Below, piece by piece: positions 9,070-17,825 of a stretch of 64,000 bases of DNA. Source of the stretch: Maricaulis virginensis (GTDB lineage Bacteria > Pseudomonadota > Alphaproteobacteria > Caulobacterales > Maricaulaceae); NCBI RefSeq assembly GCF_027922185.1, contig NZ_BSFE01000004.1, forward strand, positions 1-64,000. Reading direction: 5' to 3'. The first letter of the stretch is position 1, and each line of letters begins with the position of its first letter. The notes below the pieces were generated by a model. It did not search any database. It was not told the origin of the DNA and worked only from the letters and a program-made list of their open reading frames with translations. The position numbers and the translations under genes were made by a program.

Positions 9070-10002
9070 CTAGAGTTCGTGCCCCCGGGGCAGGACCGGG
9101 GCTTCGCGCAGGAGCACGATGGAGATCCGGCGATTGCCCGGCATGTAGGGATCGTCCGGATAGAGCGGTTCCGAACCGGCCTTGCCGCGCACTTCATAAA
9201 TGCGGTCGTTCGAGATGCCCGAGGTCTGCAGGACGCGGCGGGCGGAATTGGCCCGGTCGGAGGACAATTCCCAATTGGTATAGCTGCCGCCGGTCGAGGG
9301 CGCGCTGTCGGTATGACCGGCGATCGACAGCCGGTTCGGCAGGCGTTCGGCAATGCGGGCGACGGCGCGCAGCAGGGTGATGGCGCGGTCGGTCGGCTCG
9401 GTTGCGCCCGGATTGAACATCGGGCGGCCTTCCTGGTCGATCAGCTGGATGCGCAGGCCTTCCGGCGTCTCGTCGACAATGATGTGGTTGGACAGTTCGG
9501 CCAGTTCCGGCATGTCCTGCATCGCCTGGCGCAGGGACATGGCGGCCGAGTGAAGCTGGGCCGCATCGCGGCGGGCCTGGGCCTCGGCCATGGCAGACGC
9601 CATCACCTGGGCGGCGGATTCCTGGATTTCGTCCGGCGATTCCGGCGAGCCTTCCGGCGTCTGCTGGCGGTCGCGGTCATTGAGCTGCGGGGCCGACGGG
9701 GCGAGGCGCTGGCGCATCGAGCTGTCGCCGGAACCCTGCACGCCGTCATCGCCCGGTGCGGTACCGGCCAGCGGTGCGCCGGAACCCGAGTTCGCCGGCG
9801 AGACGCTGGCGGGCGCGAAATAGTCGGCAATGCCGCGCTTTTGTTCCGGCGTGGTCGTGTTGATCAGCCACATCAGAAGGAAGAAGGCCATCATCGCGGT
9901 CACGAAGTCGGCATAGGCCACTTTCCAGGCGCCGCCATGGTGGCCGCCGCCTCCGCCCTTTACGACTTTCTTGATGACAATCGGCTGATCTTTCGACGCC
10001 AT
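9070..10002 (-). CDS. motB: Flagellar motor stator protein MotB
   Basis: Stator subunit that couples ion flow to flagellar rotation and anchors the stator to peptidoglycan. One N-terminal helix (VAYADFVTAMMAFFLLMWL) carries the conserved Asp at residue 32, the same number as in E. coli MotB. A Pro/Gly/Ser-rich linker (about 55-120) is followed by an OmpA-type peptidoglycan-binding domain (GHTDSAP, SSDRANSARRVL, NRRISIVLL). I use ATG 10002; the frame also has GTG at 10008, but that leaves too little room for the AGGCGGG ribosome site. 310 residues. No motA is adjacent, as is also the case in Caulobacter. Confidence 0.93.
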   Translation of the reverse strand: MASKDQPIVIKKVVKGGGGGHHGGAWKVAYADFVTAMMAFFLLMWLINTTTPEQKRGIADYFAPASVSPANSGSGAPLAGTAPGDDGVQGSGDSSMRQRLAPSAPQLNDRDRQQTPEGSPESPDEIQESAAQVMASAMAEAQARRDAAQLHSAAMSLRQAMQDMPELAELSNHIIVDETPEGLRIQLIDQEGRPMFNPGATEPTDRAITLLRAVARIAERLPNRLSIAGHTDSAPSTGGSYTNWELSSDRANSARRVLQTSGISNDRIYEVRGKAGSEPLYPDDPYMPGNRRISIVLLREAPVLPRGHEL

Positions 10003-10092
10003 GTCCACCCGCCTTGTTTCCTTATCCCTCCCTCCTGTAGACGGTTAGCGTTAAGGCCAGGTTTCAAAATCCCAGCTTGCGAGGTCAGCCCC

Positions 10093-10557
10093 TTGATCGA
10101 CAGCCGCGAATTCAGAGATGCACTCGGGCGCTTTCCGACCGGCGTAACCATCGTGTCGGCCTTTCACGAAGGCCGGGCTGTCGGGATGACCGTGAATTCT
10201 TTCGCTTCGGTCTCGCTCAATCCGCCTCTGGTGCTGTGGTCGATCGAGTGCGAGACCGAGCGCTACGCGATGTTCCGGCACGCGCAGACCTACGCCATCA
10301 ATGTGCTCGCAGCCGACCAGGCGGGGCTGGCCCATGCCTGTGCTCTGCAGCCGGACCTGCGCAATTGCCACGCTGTGTGGACCGGCGAGCAGGCGCCGCT
10401 GATCGATGGCGCCGTGGCACATTTCGTGTGCAGGCAGAGCGCCGTGCACCGCGGCGGCGATCATGACATCATCGTCGGCGAGGTGATCGATCTGGACACC
10501 CCGCGCGACGTGCCGGCGCTGGTCTTCTACACCTCGACCTATTGCGAGCCGGGCTGA
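10093..10557 (+). CDS. Flavin reductase family protein
   Basis: A 154-residue FMN-binding split-barrel protein of the flavin reductase-like group (the reductase component of two-component monooxygenases and relatives). It shows FRDALGRFPTGVTIV at the N-terminus, then GMTVNSFASVSLNPPLVLWSI, and near the end the conserved GGDHDIIVGEV. It probably starts with TTG at 10093 (LIDSREF), with GAGG ten bases upstream; there is no ATG or GTG before the conserved region. It converges on the next gene, and the two coding regions overlap by 19 bases at their ends. No monooxygenase partner is nearby. Confidence 0.88.
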   Translation: MIDSREFRDALGRFPTGVTIVSAFHEGRAVGMTVNSFASVSLNPPLVLWSIECETERYAMFRHAQTYAINVLAADQAGLAHACALQPDLRNCHAVWTGEQAPLIDGAVAHFVCRQSAVHRGGDHDIIVGEVIDLDTPRDVPALVFYTSTYCEPG

Positions 10558-12863
10558 AGCTCCAGCACGCTCATGCCCTCGGGCACGGCATACATCGTCC
10601 AGCCGGTCGGGATCTCCACATATTCGCCGCGGCCCCACAGCGGCGCCAGGTCGTCATAATGCCGTGACATGACATTGCCGGACTGGCCCGTCGTGATCAT
10701 GAAGCGCGAGGCGTCCGGATCCGCCATGTCGTAGAGCGCCCTGTAGGAGGCGCCGTGAAAGGCTTCATAGCCCGGCGTGCGGTAGGAGAAGTGGGCGACA
10801 TTCACCGTCGAGCCATCGCCCGGGATCGGCGTTTCGATCGTGAACCAGTCCGACAGGACCGGGAAATCGGAAAACGGCGTGTGGGCGTGGCGGGCGTAGT
10901 GGGCATCGCCCCAGCGCCAGGCCGGCATGTCGGCCCCGTGATCCGCCATCGTCTGTTCCATGGCGTCGTCGAGGGCCGGGCCCAGAAGGTCCAGGCAGGT
11001 TTCCACCGCTTCGGTCGTGCTGTCATCGCACCAGGCGCCCAGATCGCCGGTCAGCACATCGGTCATGAAGACACGGCGGTCGGCATACCAGCGATCGAAC
11101 AGATCGCCGAGGTCGTCGGCATAGACGGCGCGCGACAGCGACCGCATCCAGGCGGCATAGATCAGCGGTTCGGGCCGGTCGACAGCCATGTCGGCATCCC
11201 AGCCGGCGAGCATCGCAAGGGCCTCGCGGCCGGCTTCACTGGCGGGCTCGGCGGTCATCAGGACCGGCAGGACCTGGCGGGCCATCACCGACACCGTGTC
11301 GACCTGCAGCGCGGCCATGCTGTCCAGGTCGTGGCGGTCGGTGCTCTCGATACCCTCATAGATGCGCCGGATCCGGTTCACGCCATACCAGTCGCCGGTC
11401 AGATAGTGCGGATAGCCGTCCGGCACGATCTTGTTGTTGGCGGTGGCGATGAAGCCGCGCTCGGGATTGCGGGTGTGGGGCAGGTCCTCGAAGGGAATGG
11501 TCGAGACCCAGTTGCCGTCGGCATCGCGAACCGGAATGCGCGCCGGGGCGTAGAAACCGATATCCCCGTCGCGTGCGGCAAAGACCATGTTCTGCTGCGG
11601 CGCCACGAAATTGCGGACGGCATCGACAAAGTCCTGCCAGTCCTCCCCGGCCAGAATATGCATGCCGACACCGGTCGTCGCGTCGTCCGGCTCGTCGAGC
11701 ATCCATTGCAGGGCAAAGAAATCGGCGCCCTCGGGCACGGTGTAGGCAGGGAAATGTTCCGGATCGAGCACGGGGCCTGTCGCCGTTTCGCGCCGCGTGA
11801 TGGTGATGTCGTCACCGAAGCGCACGGCGATGATCTCTTCGCGCGAGCCGGTCACGTCGGCCTCGGTCACGGCGTGCAGATCGCCGACATCGGGACCGGT
11901 ATTGGTGAAGCCCCAGGCGATATTGTCATTGCGCCCCAGCGTCACGAAAGGCGTGCCGGGCAGGGTGGCGCCGACCGCTGATCCGTCCGGCGATGTGATG
12001 CGGGCCAGATACCAGATCGCCGGTGCGCGCAGGCCCAGATGCGGATCATTGGCCAGGATGGGCAGGCCGGACACGGTGCGGCTGCCGGAGAGCACCCAGT
12101 TGTTCGATCCGTCACGGCCATTGTCTTCCGGCCCCTGGGTCGGCGTTTCGGTCTCGGGTGTCGCGGCCGTCTCCTCCAGCCCCAGATCGGCCATGGAGAG
12201 CGAGCGGGGAGCGTCGTCGGGGTAGCGGCCGATGAATTCCAGCGTGCGCTCGGCGCCCAGACGGGCCTCCAGCGCCGCGCGGCGCGGTTCCTCGAAGGCA
12301 TTGCCGAACAGGTCGAGCGCGATCGCCTTGTAGACCACCACCGTGTCGGCCGGCGTCCAGGGTTCCGGCTGCATCATCAGGATCTGGAATTCCGGCGGCG
12401 CGACAAAGCCCGGGGCGTCGATCACCGCGTTGACGCCGGCGGCATAGGCTTCCAGCGCCGCCCGGATGTCGGCCGGCAGGTTTTCCGCCGCGATGTCCGC
12501 CGCCGGGCCGAGCCCCATCGTGCGGAAGAAGATGTCGGAGGAGACGCCGGGCTCGCCCAGCACTTCGGCGACGCGGCCGCGCAGGGCCCGGCGGGTGATC
12601 TCCATCTGCCACAGGCGGTCCTGCGCGTGGGCAACACCGAGTGCATAGAAGGCGTCGCGATCGCGGTCGGCGAAGATGTGCGGAATGCCCCAGCTGTCGC
12701 GCACGATATGCGCGGTGTTCTGCAGGCCGGGAGCGTCCATCGTGCCGCGTGTCTGCGGCAGCGAGGCGTAGAGACGGTTGCCGACGATAAGCGCCGCGAT
12801 GACGGCGAGAGCCAGCAGTCCGGCGACAGCCAGACCGGCATAGCGAAGAAGACGTGCGATCAT
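10539..12863 (-). CDS. Penicillin acylase family amidohydrolase, membrane-anchored
   Basis: N-terminal nucleophile hydrolase of the penicillin acylase family, which cleaves amide bonds in beta-lactams, acyl-homoserine lactones or related acyl amides. I start it at 12863 (MIARLLRYAG), behind GGGGAG; the open frame runs 25 codons further. One hydrophobic helix (about 5-28) is followed by IVRDSWGIPHIFADRDRDAF. The autocatalytic processing site is Gly-Ser in DGSNNWVLSG, Ser253 by this start, which would become the N-terminus of the beta chain. Then follow ANDPHLGLRAPAIWYL and the usual Asn region. 774 residues fit the family. The substrate is unknown. The helix has no clear signal-peptidase site, so it may stay anchored. 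Confidence 0.9.
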   Translation of the reverse strand: MIARLLRYAGLAVAGLLALAVIAALIVGNRLYASLPQTRGTMDAPGLQNTAHIVRDSWGIPHIFADRDRDAFYALGVAHAQDRLWQMEITRRALRGRVAEVLGEPGVSSDIFFRTMGLGPAADIAAENLPADIRAALEAYAAGVNAVIDAPGFVAPPEFQILMMQPEPWTPADTVVVYKAIALDLFGNAFEEPRRAALEARLGAERTLEFIGRYPDDAPRSLSMADLGLEETAATPETETPTQGPEDNGRDGSNNWVLSGSRTVSGLPILANDPHLGLRAPAIWYLARITSPDGSAVGATLPGTPFVTLGRNDNIAWGFTNTGPDVGDLHAVTEADVTGSREEIIAVRFGDDITITRRETATGPVLDPEHFPAYTVPEGADFFALQWMLDEPDDATTGVGMHILAGEDWQDFVDAVRNFVAPQQNMVFAARDGDIGFYAPARIPVRDADGNWVSTIPFEDLPHTRNPERGFIATANNKIVPDGYPHYLTGDWYGVNRIRRIYEGIESTDRHDLDSMAALQVDTVSVMARQVLPVLMTAEPASEAGREALAMLAGWDADMAVDRPEPLIYAAWMRSLSRAVYADDLGDLFDRWYADRRVFMTDVLTGDLGAWCDDSTTEAVETCLDLLGPALDDAMEQTMADHGADMPAWRWGDAHYARHAHTPFSDFPVLSDWFTIETPIPGDGSTVNVAHFSYRTPGYEAFHGASYRALYDMADPDASRFMITTGQSGNVMSRHYDDLAPLWGRGEYVEIPTGWTMYAVPEGMSVLELQPGSQ

Positions 12864-12924
12864 GATGACTTGCTCCCCAATTGCCGGAAGACTAGCAAGG
12901 GGGGAACGCAAAGGGGAGAGCTTC

Positions 12925-13788
12925 ATGGCGCGCTGCACGTTTCTCGGTCTGGGAGTGATGGGCTATCCGATGGCGGGCCACCTCGCCGGAGCCGGCCATG
13001 ACGTCGTCGTCTGGAACCGCACAGCGGCGAAGATGGAGCAATGGGCGGCCGAGCATGGCGGCGTCTCCGCCCCCTCGGTCGAGGCGGCCGTTGCGGATGC
13101 GGACTTCGTCTTTGCCTGCCTGGGCGACGATCCCGATGTGCGCAGCGTCGCCGAAAAGGCGATTCCGGCGATGAAGCCGGGCGCGGTGCTGGTCGATCAC
13201 ACCACGGCCTCCGCAGAGCTCGCGCGGGAGCTGGACCAGGCGGCCCGCGATGCCGGGATCGGTTTTCTCGATGCCCCGGTCTCCGGCGGTCAGGCCGGTG
13301 CGGAAAACGGCCAGCTGACCATCATGTGCGGTGGCGAGGCCGACACCTTCGCGCGCGCCGAGCCGGTGATGGATGCCTATGCCAAGGCAAGCTCGCTGAT
13401 CGGTCCGGCCGGTGCCGGGCAGTTGTGCAAGATGGTCAACCAGATCTGCATCGCCGGCATCGTCCAGGGCCTGTCCGAAGGCCTGCACTTCGCCAAGCGG
13501 TCGGGGCTGGACCCGGCGCTGGTGATCGGCGCGATCTCCAAGGGCGCAGCGCAGTCCTGGCAGATGGAAAACCGCTGGCAGACCATGGTGAAGGACGAGT
13601 TCGACTTCGGCTTTGCCATCGACTGGATGCGCAAGGACCTTCGCATCACGCTGGAAGAGGCCCGCCGCAATGGTGCGCGCCTGCCGGTAGCGGCGCTGGT
13701 CGACCAGTTCTACGCCGATGTGCAGGCCATGGGCGGCAATCGCTGGGACACCTCTTCGCTGATCGCGCGGCTGGAGCGTGACCTGTGA
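12925..13788 (+). CDS. NAD(P)-dependent beta-hydroxyacid dehydrogenase
   Basis: A 287-residue member of the 3-hydroxyisobutyrate dehydrogenase/tartronate semialdehyde reductase/GLYR1 family. The N-terminal Rossmann motif is FLGLGVMGYPMAGHL; the substrate loop is DAPVSGGQAGAENGQLTIM near residue 120; the catalytic Lys lies in GAGQLCKMVNQICIA near 170; a helical C-terminal domain follows. The start at 12925 is set by AAGGGGAGAG; the longer open frame would run into the divergent acylase gene. The next gene starts inside its stop codon. The substrate is uncertain; it is a different branch from the gene at 22298, which sits among valine genes. Confidence 0.87.
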   Translation: MARCTFLGLGVMGYPMAGHLAGAGHDVVVWNRTAAKMEQWAAEHGGVSAPSVEAAVADADFVFACLGDDPDVRSVAEKAIPAMKPGAVLVDHTTASAELARELDQAARDAGIGFLDAPVSGGQAGAENGQLTIMCGGEADTFARAEPVMDAYAKASSLIGPAGAGQLCKMVNQICIAGIVQGLSEGLHFAKRSGLDPALVIGAISKGAAQSWQMENRWQTMVKDEFDFGFAIDWMRKDLRITLEEARRNGARLPVAALVDQFYADVQAMGGNRWDTSSLIARLERDL

Positions 13789-14303
13789 GCGATGAGGGCC
13801 AGCTGATCCGCACCGATCCGGTCGCGATGGGCGTGTGGAAACGCCTGACTTCGCTGTTCGCGACCTGGCGCATGCTGCTGGCCGGCTTTACCCGGCGCTC
13901 CCTGTCGCAGATGGCCAACGACCAGCTGACGCCGCTGACGCGGGCGGTGCACTGGAAGGTCGGGCTGGGCCTGCTGGGCGGGCTGGACGATGCCCAGGTC
14001 GAATTCCTGAAAACCTATGCCGCGCTCAATGCGCAACGCGTCGAGCGCGTCTTCCGCACCACGACCCTGCTGCTGGTCTCCGTTCCGGTGGCCGCCGTCT
14101 TCGGCATCTCCGAGATCGAGCCGGATTTCTGGGCGCGGATCGGCTTCGAGCGGATCGATACGCTGATCGGTATTCTGGGGGTCTGGATGGTGTGCAGCCT
14201 GATGATGATGGGCGCGGCCTGGCGGGCGCGCGATCTGGCCGACCTGCTGGAGTTCGAGCACGCACGCCGCGAGATGCTGGCACGTCGGCGGGGCAAGGCG
14301 TGA
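13785..14303 (+). CDS. Unknown two-helix membrane protein
   Basis: I do not recognise this 172-residue protein. Its GTG start overlaps the TGA of the upstream dehydrogenase by four bases, so the two are translationally coupled. The N-terminal half is basic and amphipathic (RRSLSQMANDQLTPLTRAV; GLGLLGGLDDAQVEFLKTYAALN). Two hydrophobic helices follow at about residues 95-115 and 125-147 (TLLLVSVPVAAVFGIS; TLIGILGVWMVCSLMMMGAAW). The end is a charged helix with many Arg. It lies directly before a DUF389 membrane protein and a TRIC-type channel, which suggests a membrane role. Confidence 0.72.
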   Translation: MSDEGQLIRTDPVAMGVWKRLTSLFATWRMLLAGFTRRSLSQMANDQLTPLTRAVHWKVGLGLLGGLDDAQVEFLKTYAALNAQRVERVFRTTTLLLVSVPVAAVFGISEIEPDFWARIGFERIDTLIGILGVWMVCSLMMMGAAWRARDLADLLEFEHARREMLARRRGKA

Positions 14304-14310
14304 GCGCAAG

Positions 14311-15357
14311 ATGCGGCTGATCGAGCTGAGTTTCCGGGACGATGCGGCCCTTGTTGACCGCCTGATGGCAGCCAGTGAGCGCGCCGAACCGCTCGATACC
14401 GTGCTGAGCGAACCCACCTCGCGCGGCCGGCGCGTGCTGCGTCTGGTCTTCGGCGATGGCGAGGGGCAGGCCGCCATCGATGCCATCAACGGTCTGATGG
14501 ACGGTCTGGAGGACTGGCGCCTGGTCGTGCTGCCGGTCGAGGCCAGCCTGCCCAAGCCGGCGGCGAAACTGGTCGAGGCTTCGGCGCGCCGCAAATTCAT
14601 CGCCCTGCGCGAGGAGCTCTACCAGGACGTGGCGGGCGGCGCGAAACTGCATCGCGACTTCCTGCTCCTGACCCTGTTATCCACCATCGTCGCCGTGTTC
14701 GGCCTCTCGGCCGACAATGTCGCCGTGGTGATTGGCGCCATGGTGATCGCACCGCTGCTGGGCCCGATCCTGGCCTTCTCCTTTGCTTCGGCGCTGGGCG
14801 ATCTGGAGCTGATGGCCCGTTCGGCACGCACGGCGCTGGTGGGCCTCGCCTTCGGCATGGCGCTGTCGGCGCTGATCGGCCTGGCTTTCGGCGCGGATCT
14901 GACGTCGGAAGAACTCTCCGGCCGCACGGTTGTCGGGCTCGATTCCACCGTGCTCGCCCTGGCGTCGGGGGCGGCCGCAGCGCTGTCGATCGCGACGGGG
15001 CTGTCCTCCACCCTGGTGGGCGTGATGGTCGCCGTGGCGCTGCTGCCGCCGGCGGCGACGGCGGGCCTGCTGCTGGGCGCCGGCGAGACCGAACTCGCCC
15101 TGCGCGCCGGCCTCCTGCTGGCGATCAATGTGGTCAGCGTCAATCTCGCCGCGCTGCTGGTTTTCTTCTACAAGGGGATAAGGCCGCGCACCTGGCTGGA
15201 ACGGCGCTCGGCGACCCGGTCGGTCTATATCAATCTGGCGGTCTGGGCCGTGCTGATCGTCGCCCTGACGGGGCTGGCGGTGCTGCTGACGGTCGAGACA
15301 GGCGAGGGGGTGCCGATCGTGCCGGCGCTTCCCGAGGCAACAGGAGCGGGGTCATGA
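14311..15357 (+). CDS. DUF389 / TIGR00341 family membrane protein
   Basis: A 348-residue protein with a soluble N-terminal part (about 1-110; MRLIELSFRDDAALVDRLM and then a ferredoxin-like alternation) and a C-terminal bundle of about six helices. The family motif NVAVVIGAMVIAPLLGPILAF is clear near residue 130, followed by VALLPPAATAGLLLG near 245. The function of the family is not known. It starts eight bases after the previous stop and its own stop overlaps the start of the next gene (ATGA), so it is part of one coupled unit from 12925 to 15983. Confidence 0.87.
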   Translation: MRLIELSFRDDAALVDRLMAASERAEPLDTVLSEPTSRGRRVLRLVFGDGEGQAAIDAINGLMDGLEDWRLVVLPVEASLPKPAAKLVEASARRKFIALREELYQDVAGGAKLHRDFLLLTLLSTIVAVFGLSADNVAVVIGAMVIAPLLGPILAFSFASALGDLELMARSARTALVGLAFGMALSALIGLAFGADLTSEELSGRTVVGLDSTVLALASGAAAALSIATGLSSTLVGVMVAVALLPPAATAGLLLGAGETELALRAGLLLAINVVSVNLAALLVFFYKGIRPRTWLERRSATRSVYINLAVWAVLIVALTGLAVLLTVETGEGVPIVPALPEATGAGS

Positions 15358-15983
15358 ATGTCGAATTCCTGTTCACCCTGCTGGATTATGGCGGCATCGC
15401 CTTCTTCGCCTATTCCGGCGGCATGCTGGCGGCACGCAAGGCGCTCGACCCGTTCGGTGCCGCCATCGTCGGTGCGGTGACGGGGATGGGTGGCGGCACG
15501 CTGCGCGACGTGCTGCTGGGGCAATTGCCGGTCTACTGGGTCGCCGAGCCGAACTATCTCGCGGTCGCCGTCGGCGGCGCGCTGCTGGGTTATTTCACCT
15601 CGCCCTGGGCGCAGGCCATCGCCACCCGCCGCGCCGCCCTGATCTGGGCCGACGCGATCGGACTTTCCGTTTTCTGCGTCATCGGAGCCGAGGCCGGTCT
15701 GGCCGCCGGGGCGCACTGGACCATTGCCATCCTCACCGGGATGATGAGTGCGGCCTTTGGCGGCCTCCTGCGCGATATCATCGTCAACGACGTGCCGCTG
15801 GTGCTGCGCGAGGACATCTACGCCCTCGCGGCGATGGCGGGCGCGGCGGCCTATGTGGCGGGACTGGCCCTGGGCTTCAACCCCAGCGCCGTGACACTGG
15901 GGTCGGCGGCTCTTGCACTGATCCTGCGCGGCTGTGCGATCCGGTTCAAATGGTCGCTGCCTGCGGTACGGATCAGCGAATAG
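15354..15983 (+). CDS. TRIC cation channel family (UPF0126) protein
   Basis: A 209-residue membrane protein with the two internally repeated three-helix units of the trimeric intracellular cation channel family. The first has DYGGIAFFAYSGGMLAARKA followed by GAVTGMGGGTLRDVLLGQ; the second has GLSVFCVIGAEAGL followed by GMMSAAFGGLLRDIIVNDVP. The paired GG(x)LRD loops are the family hallmark. Bacterial members are K-permeable channels or of unknown use. It starts at the ATG that overlaps the TGA of the DUF389 gene and is the last gene of the coupled group. Confidence 0.88.
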   Translation: MNVEFLFTLLDYGGIAFFAYSGGMLAARKALDPFGAAIVGAVTGMGGGTLRDVLLGQLPVYWVAEPNYLAVAVGGALLGYFTSPWAQAIATRRAALIWADAIGLSVFCVIGAEAGLAAGAHWTIAILTGMMSAAFGGLLRDIIVNDVPLVLREDIYALAAMAGAAAYVAGLALGFNPSAVTLGSAALALILRGCAIRFKWSLPAVRISE

Positions 15984-16015
15984 GCAATTCGCGGCGCGGC
16001 CGGACACGATGAAAG

Positions 16016-16066
16016 GCGCCGCCGCGATGCAGTCCGGGGCGAGATCCGGACCGGGCGCGGCGGCGC
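16016..16066 (-). terminator. Long inverted repeat between convergent genes
   Basis: GCGCCGCCGCG at 16016-16026 pairs perfectly with CGCGGCGGCGC at 16056-16066. The 29-base loop contains a second small inverted repeat (TCCGG/CCGGA). It lies between the stops of convergent genes. On the minus strand it is followed by TTTC, so it best fits as a terminator for the minus-strand gene at 16076, possibly working both ways. Confidence 0.5.
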
Positions 16067-16075
16067 TGAGTGTGT

Positions 16076-16408
16076 CTACGACTGTGCGGGCATGCCCGGC
16101 ACGAGGCGTTCGGCCGTCGCCATGACGATCACCATGAGAGACGCCGCCGACAGGACGGCGCCGTAATTGGTGAAGATGGCCGTGAGATACTCGCCCGCCG
16201 CCGGTATGACGCCGAGCGCGCCGGCCCCGCCGGCGATCAGGAAGATGGCCGCGAGAATAACGGCGCGGCGATGGTCTCCCTTGATGAAAAAGCCGCTGGC
16301 CAGACCCAGCAGCGCCAGTATCAGCCCGCCCCATTCGAAGCCGGATATGAAGGCGAAGACGATAGCGGCGATGGCCGCGACGGCCCAGACGATCTTGTCG
16401 AGTGACAT
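16076..16408 (-). CDS. Small four-helix membrane protein, unknown
   Basis: A 110-residue hydrophobic protein (MSLDKIVWAVAAIAAIV...). The start at 16408 has a good ribosome site (GGGGAGATCCAC then ATG); the open frame extends far upstream, but only the part from here has normal codon use. Four hydrophobic segments are visible, at about 5-25, 28-47, 50-75 and 80-103, with a short FIKGDHRRA loop in the middle. It resembles no family I can name. It stands alone between a terminator-like repeat and a metB-like gene. Confidence 0.65.
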   Translation of the reverse strand: MSLDKIVWAVAAIAAIVFAFISGFEWGGLILALLGLASGFFIKGDHRRAVILAAIFLIAGGAGALGVIPAAGEYLTAIFTNYGAVLSAASLMVIVMATAERLVPGMPAQS

Positions 16409-16557
16409 GTGGATCTCCCCATTACTTTTCTTGAGTAACGCGTACACGAACCACAACAGAACGCCTGTACCGTAGGCAAATATTTTCAGATTCGACAATA
16501 GAGATGTCGAGAAACGTGTGGAGTACTGGGCTTTGGTGTAATGCAGGTAGCGATTGG
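16409..16557 (-). pseudogene. Possible SemiSWEET-like remnant
   Basis: The 149 bases between two minus-strand genes have a lower G+C look than their surroundings. In frame with the gene at 16076 they read through without a stop. The translation contains KIFAYGTGVLLWFVYALLKK, which resembles the LGVxLWxxYGxLxK segment of SemiSWEET sugar transporters, preceded by KAQYSTRFSTS where those proteins have a KTKSTKxxSL loop. The N-terminal half with the PQ motif is absent, because the neighbouring gene occupies that place. It may be a decayed fragment or chance; low confidence. Confidence 0.25.
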
Positions 16558-17712
16558 CTACTCTTTGCTCGTCGCCGCGGCCGCGGCGAGCGCCTGATCG
16601 ATATCGGCCAGCAGGTCGGCCGGTGTTTCCAGTCCGACCGACAGGCGCACCAGCGCGTCGGGCACCGGGCTGTCGGCTCCCTCGACAGGTTTGCGGTGCT
16701 CGATCAGGCTTTCCACCCCGCCCAGCGAAGTCGCCTGGATGAAGATTTTCGTGGCTGCCGCAAAGCGGCGCGCCGCCTCGAAACCGCCGGCCAGTTCGAC
16801 CGACAGCATGCCGCCGAACCCGCCCGTCATCTGGCGCCGCGCCACATCGTGACCGGGATGGCCGGGAAGTCCGGGATAGTGCACGGCCGCAAGCCGCGTA
16901 TCGGCGGCCAGCTGTTCGGCCAGCCACAGCGCCGTCCCGCTCTGGCGGGCATAGCGTATATGCAGGGTGCGCAGGCCACGTAGCAGGAGCCAGGTCTCGA
17001 AGGCGCCGGGAATGGCGCCGGTTTTGTTGTGGATCTCGCAGATCTCGTCCCAGCGGGTGTCGCTCTTGCGGGTCACAAGCGCGCCGGCAAGCACGTCGGA
17101 ATGGCCGTTGAGGTATTTGGTCGCCGAATGCATGACGATATCCGCACCCAGCTCCAGCGGCCGCGTGGTGCAGGGCGGGGCGCAGGTTGAGTCGACCGCC
17201 AGCGTGGCACCGACGGCATGAGCGATATCGGCCGCCTTGGCGATGTCGACAATCGCCCAGGACGGGTTGGCAGGCGTTTCGATCCAGATCAGGTCGGTGG
17301 CGGGACGGGCCGCGGCGGTGAGGGCATCCAGATCGCCCGGCGCAACGAGGTTCAGCGTGATCCGCTTCTTCGCCAGCGCCCGCTGCAAAAGGCCGCGCGC
17401 GCCGTAATACATCTCGGTCTGGGCGACGACATGCCCGCCCGTGGGCACGCTCTCCAGCACGGCGGCGATGGCCGCCATGCCCGAGGAAAACAGCCGCGCA
17501 TCGGCTCCGTCATCCAACATGGCGAGGACCTGCGCTGCCTGCTGCTCGGTCGGTCCTTTCGGGCGGCGGTAATCCTGGGCGCCGATCAGTGCGTTATCGG
17601 CATCGCGCGCATAGGTCGTCGAGGTGTGCAGCGGCGGAATGACCGCACCGGTCAGCCGGTCGATCGCATGCATGGCCTGCACGGTACGGGTTTCGCGGGT
17701 GGAGGAAGTCAT
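16558..17712 (-). CDS. PLP-dependent trans-sulfuration enzyme (Cys/Met metabolism family)
   Basis: A 384-residue PLP enzyme of the cystathionine gamma-synthase/beta-lyase/O-acetylhomoserine sulfhydrylase family. The cofactor-binding Lys is K199 in SATKYLNGHSDVLAGALV. Other family marks are FSSGMAAI near 75, the ETPANP substrate loop near 146, and LGGVESLIEHR near the end. The N-terminal part is Tyr-poor relative to classic MetB, and the specific reaction cannot be decided by eye. A second, different family member lies at the right edge (62926). Confidence 0.87.
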   Translation of the reverse strand: MTSSTRETRTVQAMHAIDRLTGAVIPPLHTSTTYARDADNALIGAQDYRRPKGPTEQQAAQVLAMLDDGADARLFSSGMAAIAAVLESVPTGGHVVAQTEMYYGARGLLQRALAKKRITLNLVAPGDLDALTAAARPATDLIWIETPANPSWAIVDIAKAADIAHAVGATLAVDSTCAPPCTTRPLELGADIVMHSATKYLNGHSDVLAGALVTRKSDTRWDEICEIHNKTGAIPGAFETWLLLRGLRTLHIRYARQSGTALWLAEQLAADTRLAAVHYPGLPGHPGHDVARRQMTGGFGGMLSVELAGGFEAARRFAAATKIFIQATSLGGVESLIEHRKPVEGADSPVPDALVRLSVGLETPADLLADIDQALAAAAATSKE

Positions 17713-17825
17713 GAGGCACGTCCCGGTGAAGCTGTCGCTATCGGGATATGGGCATGCCGCAGACCGCGTTCGAGGTCAAAGGCTGAACGGGGTGAGTGTC
17801 GTCGGGAAGCGGGTCGCAGGACCGG

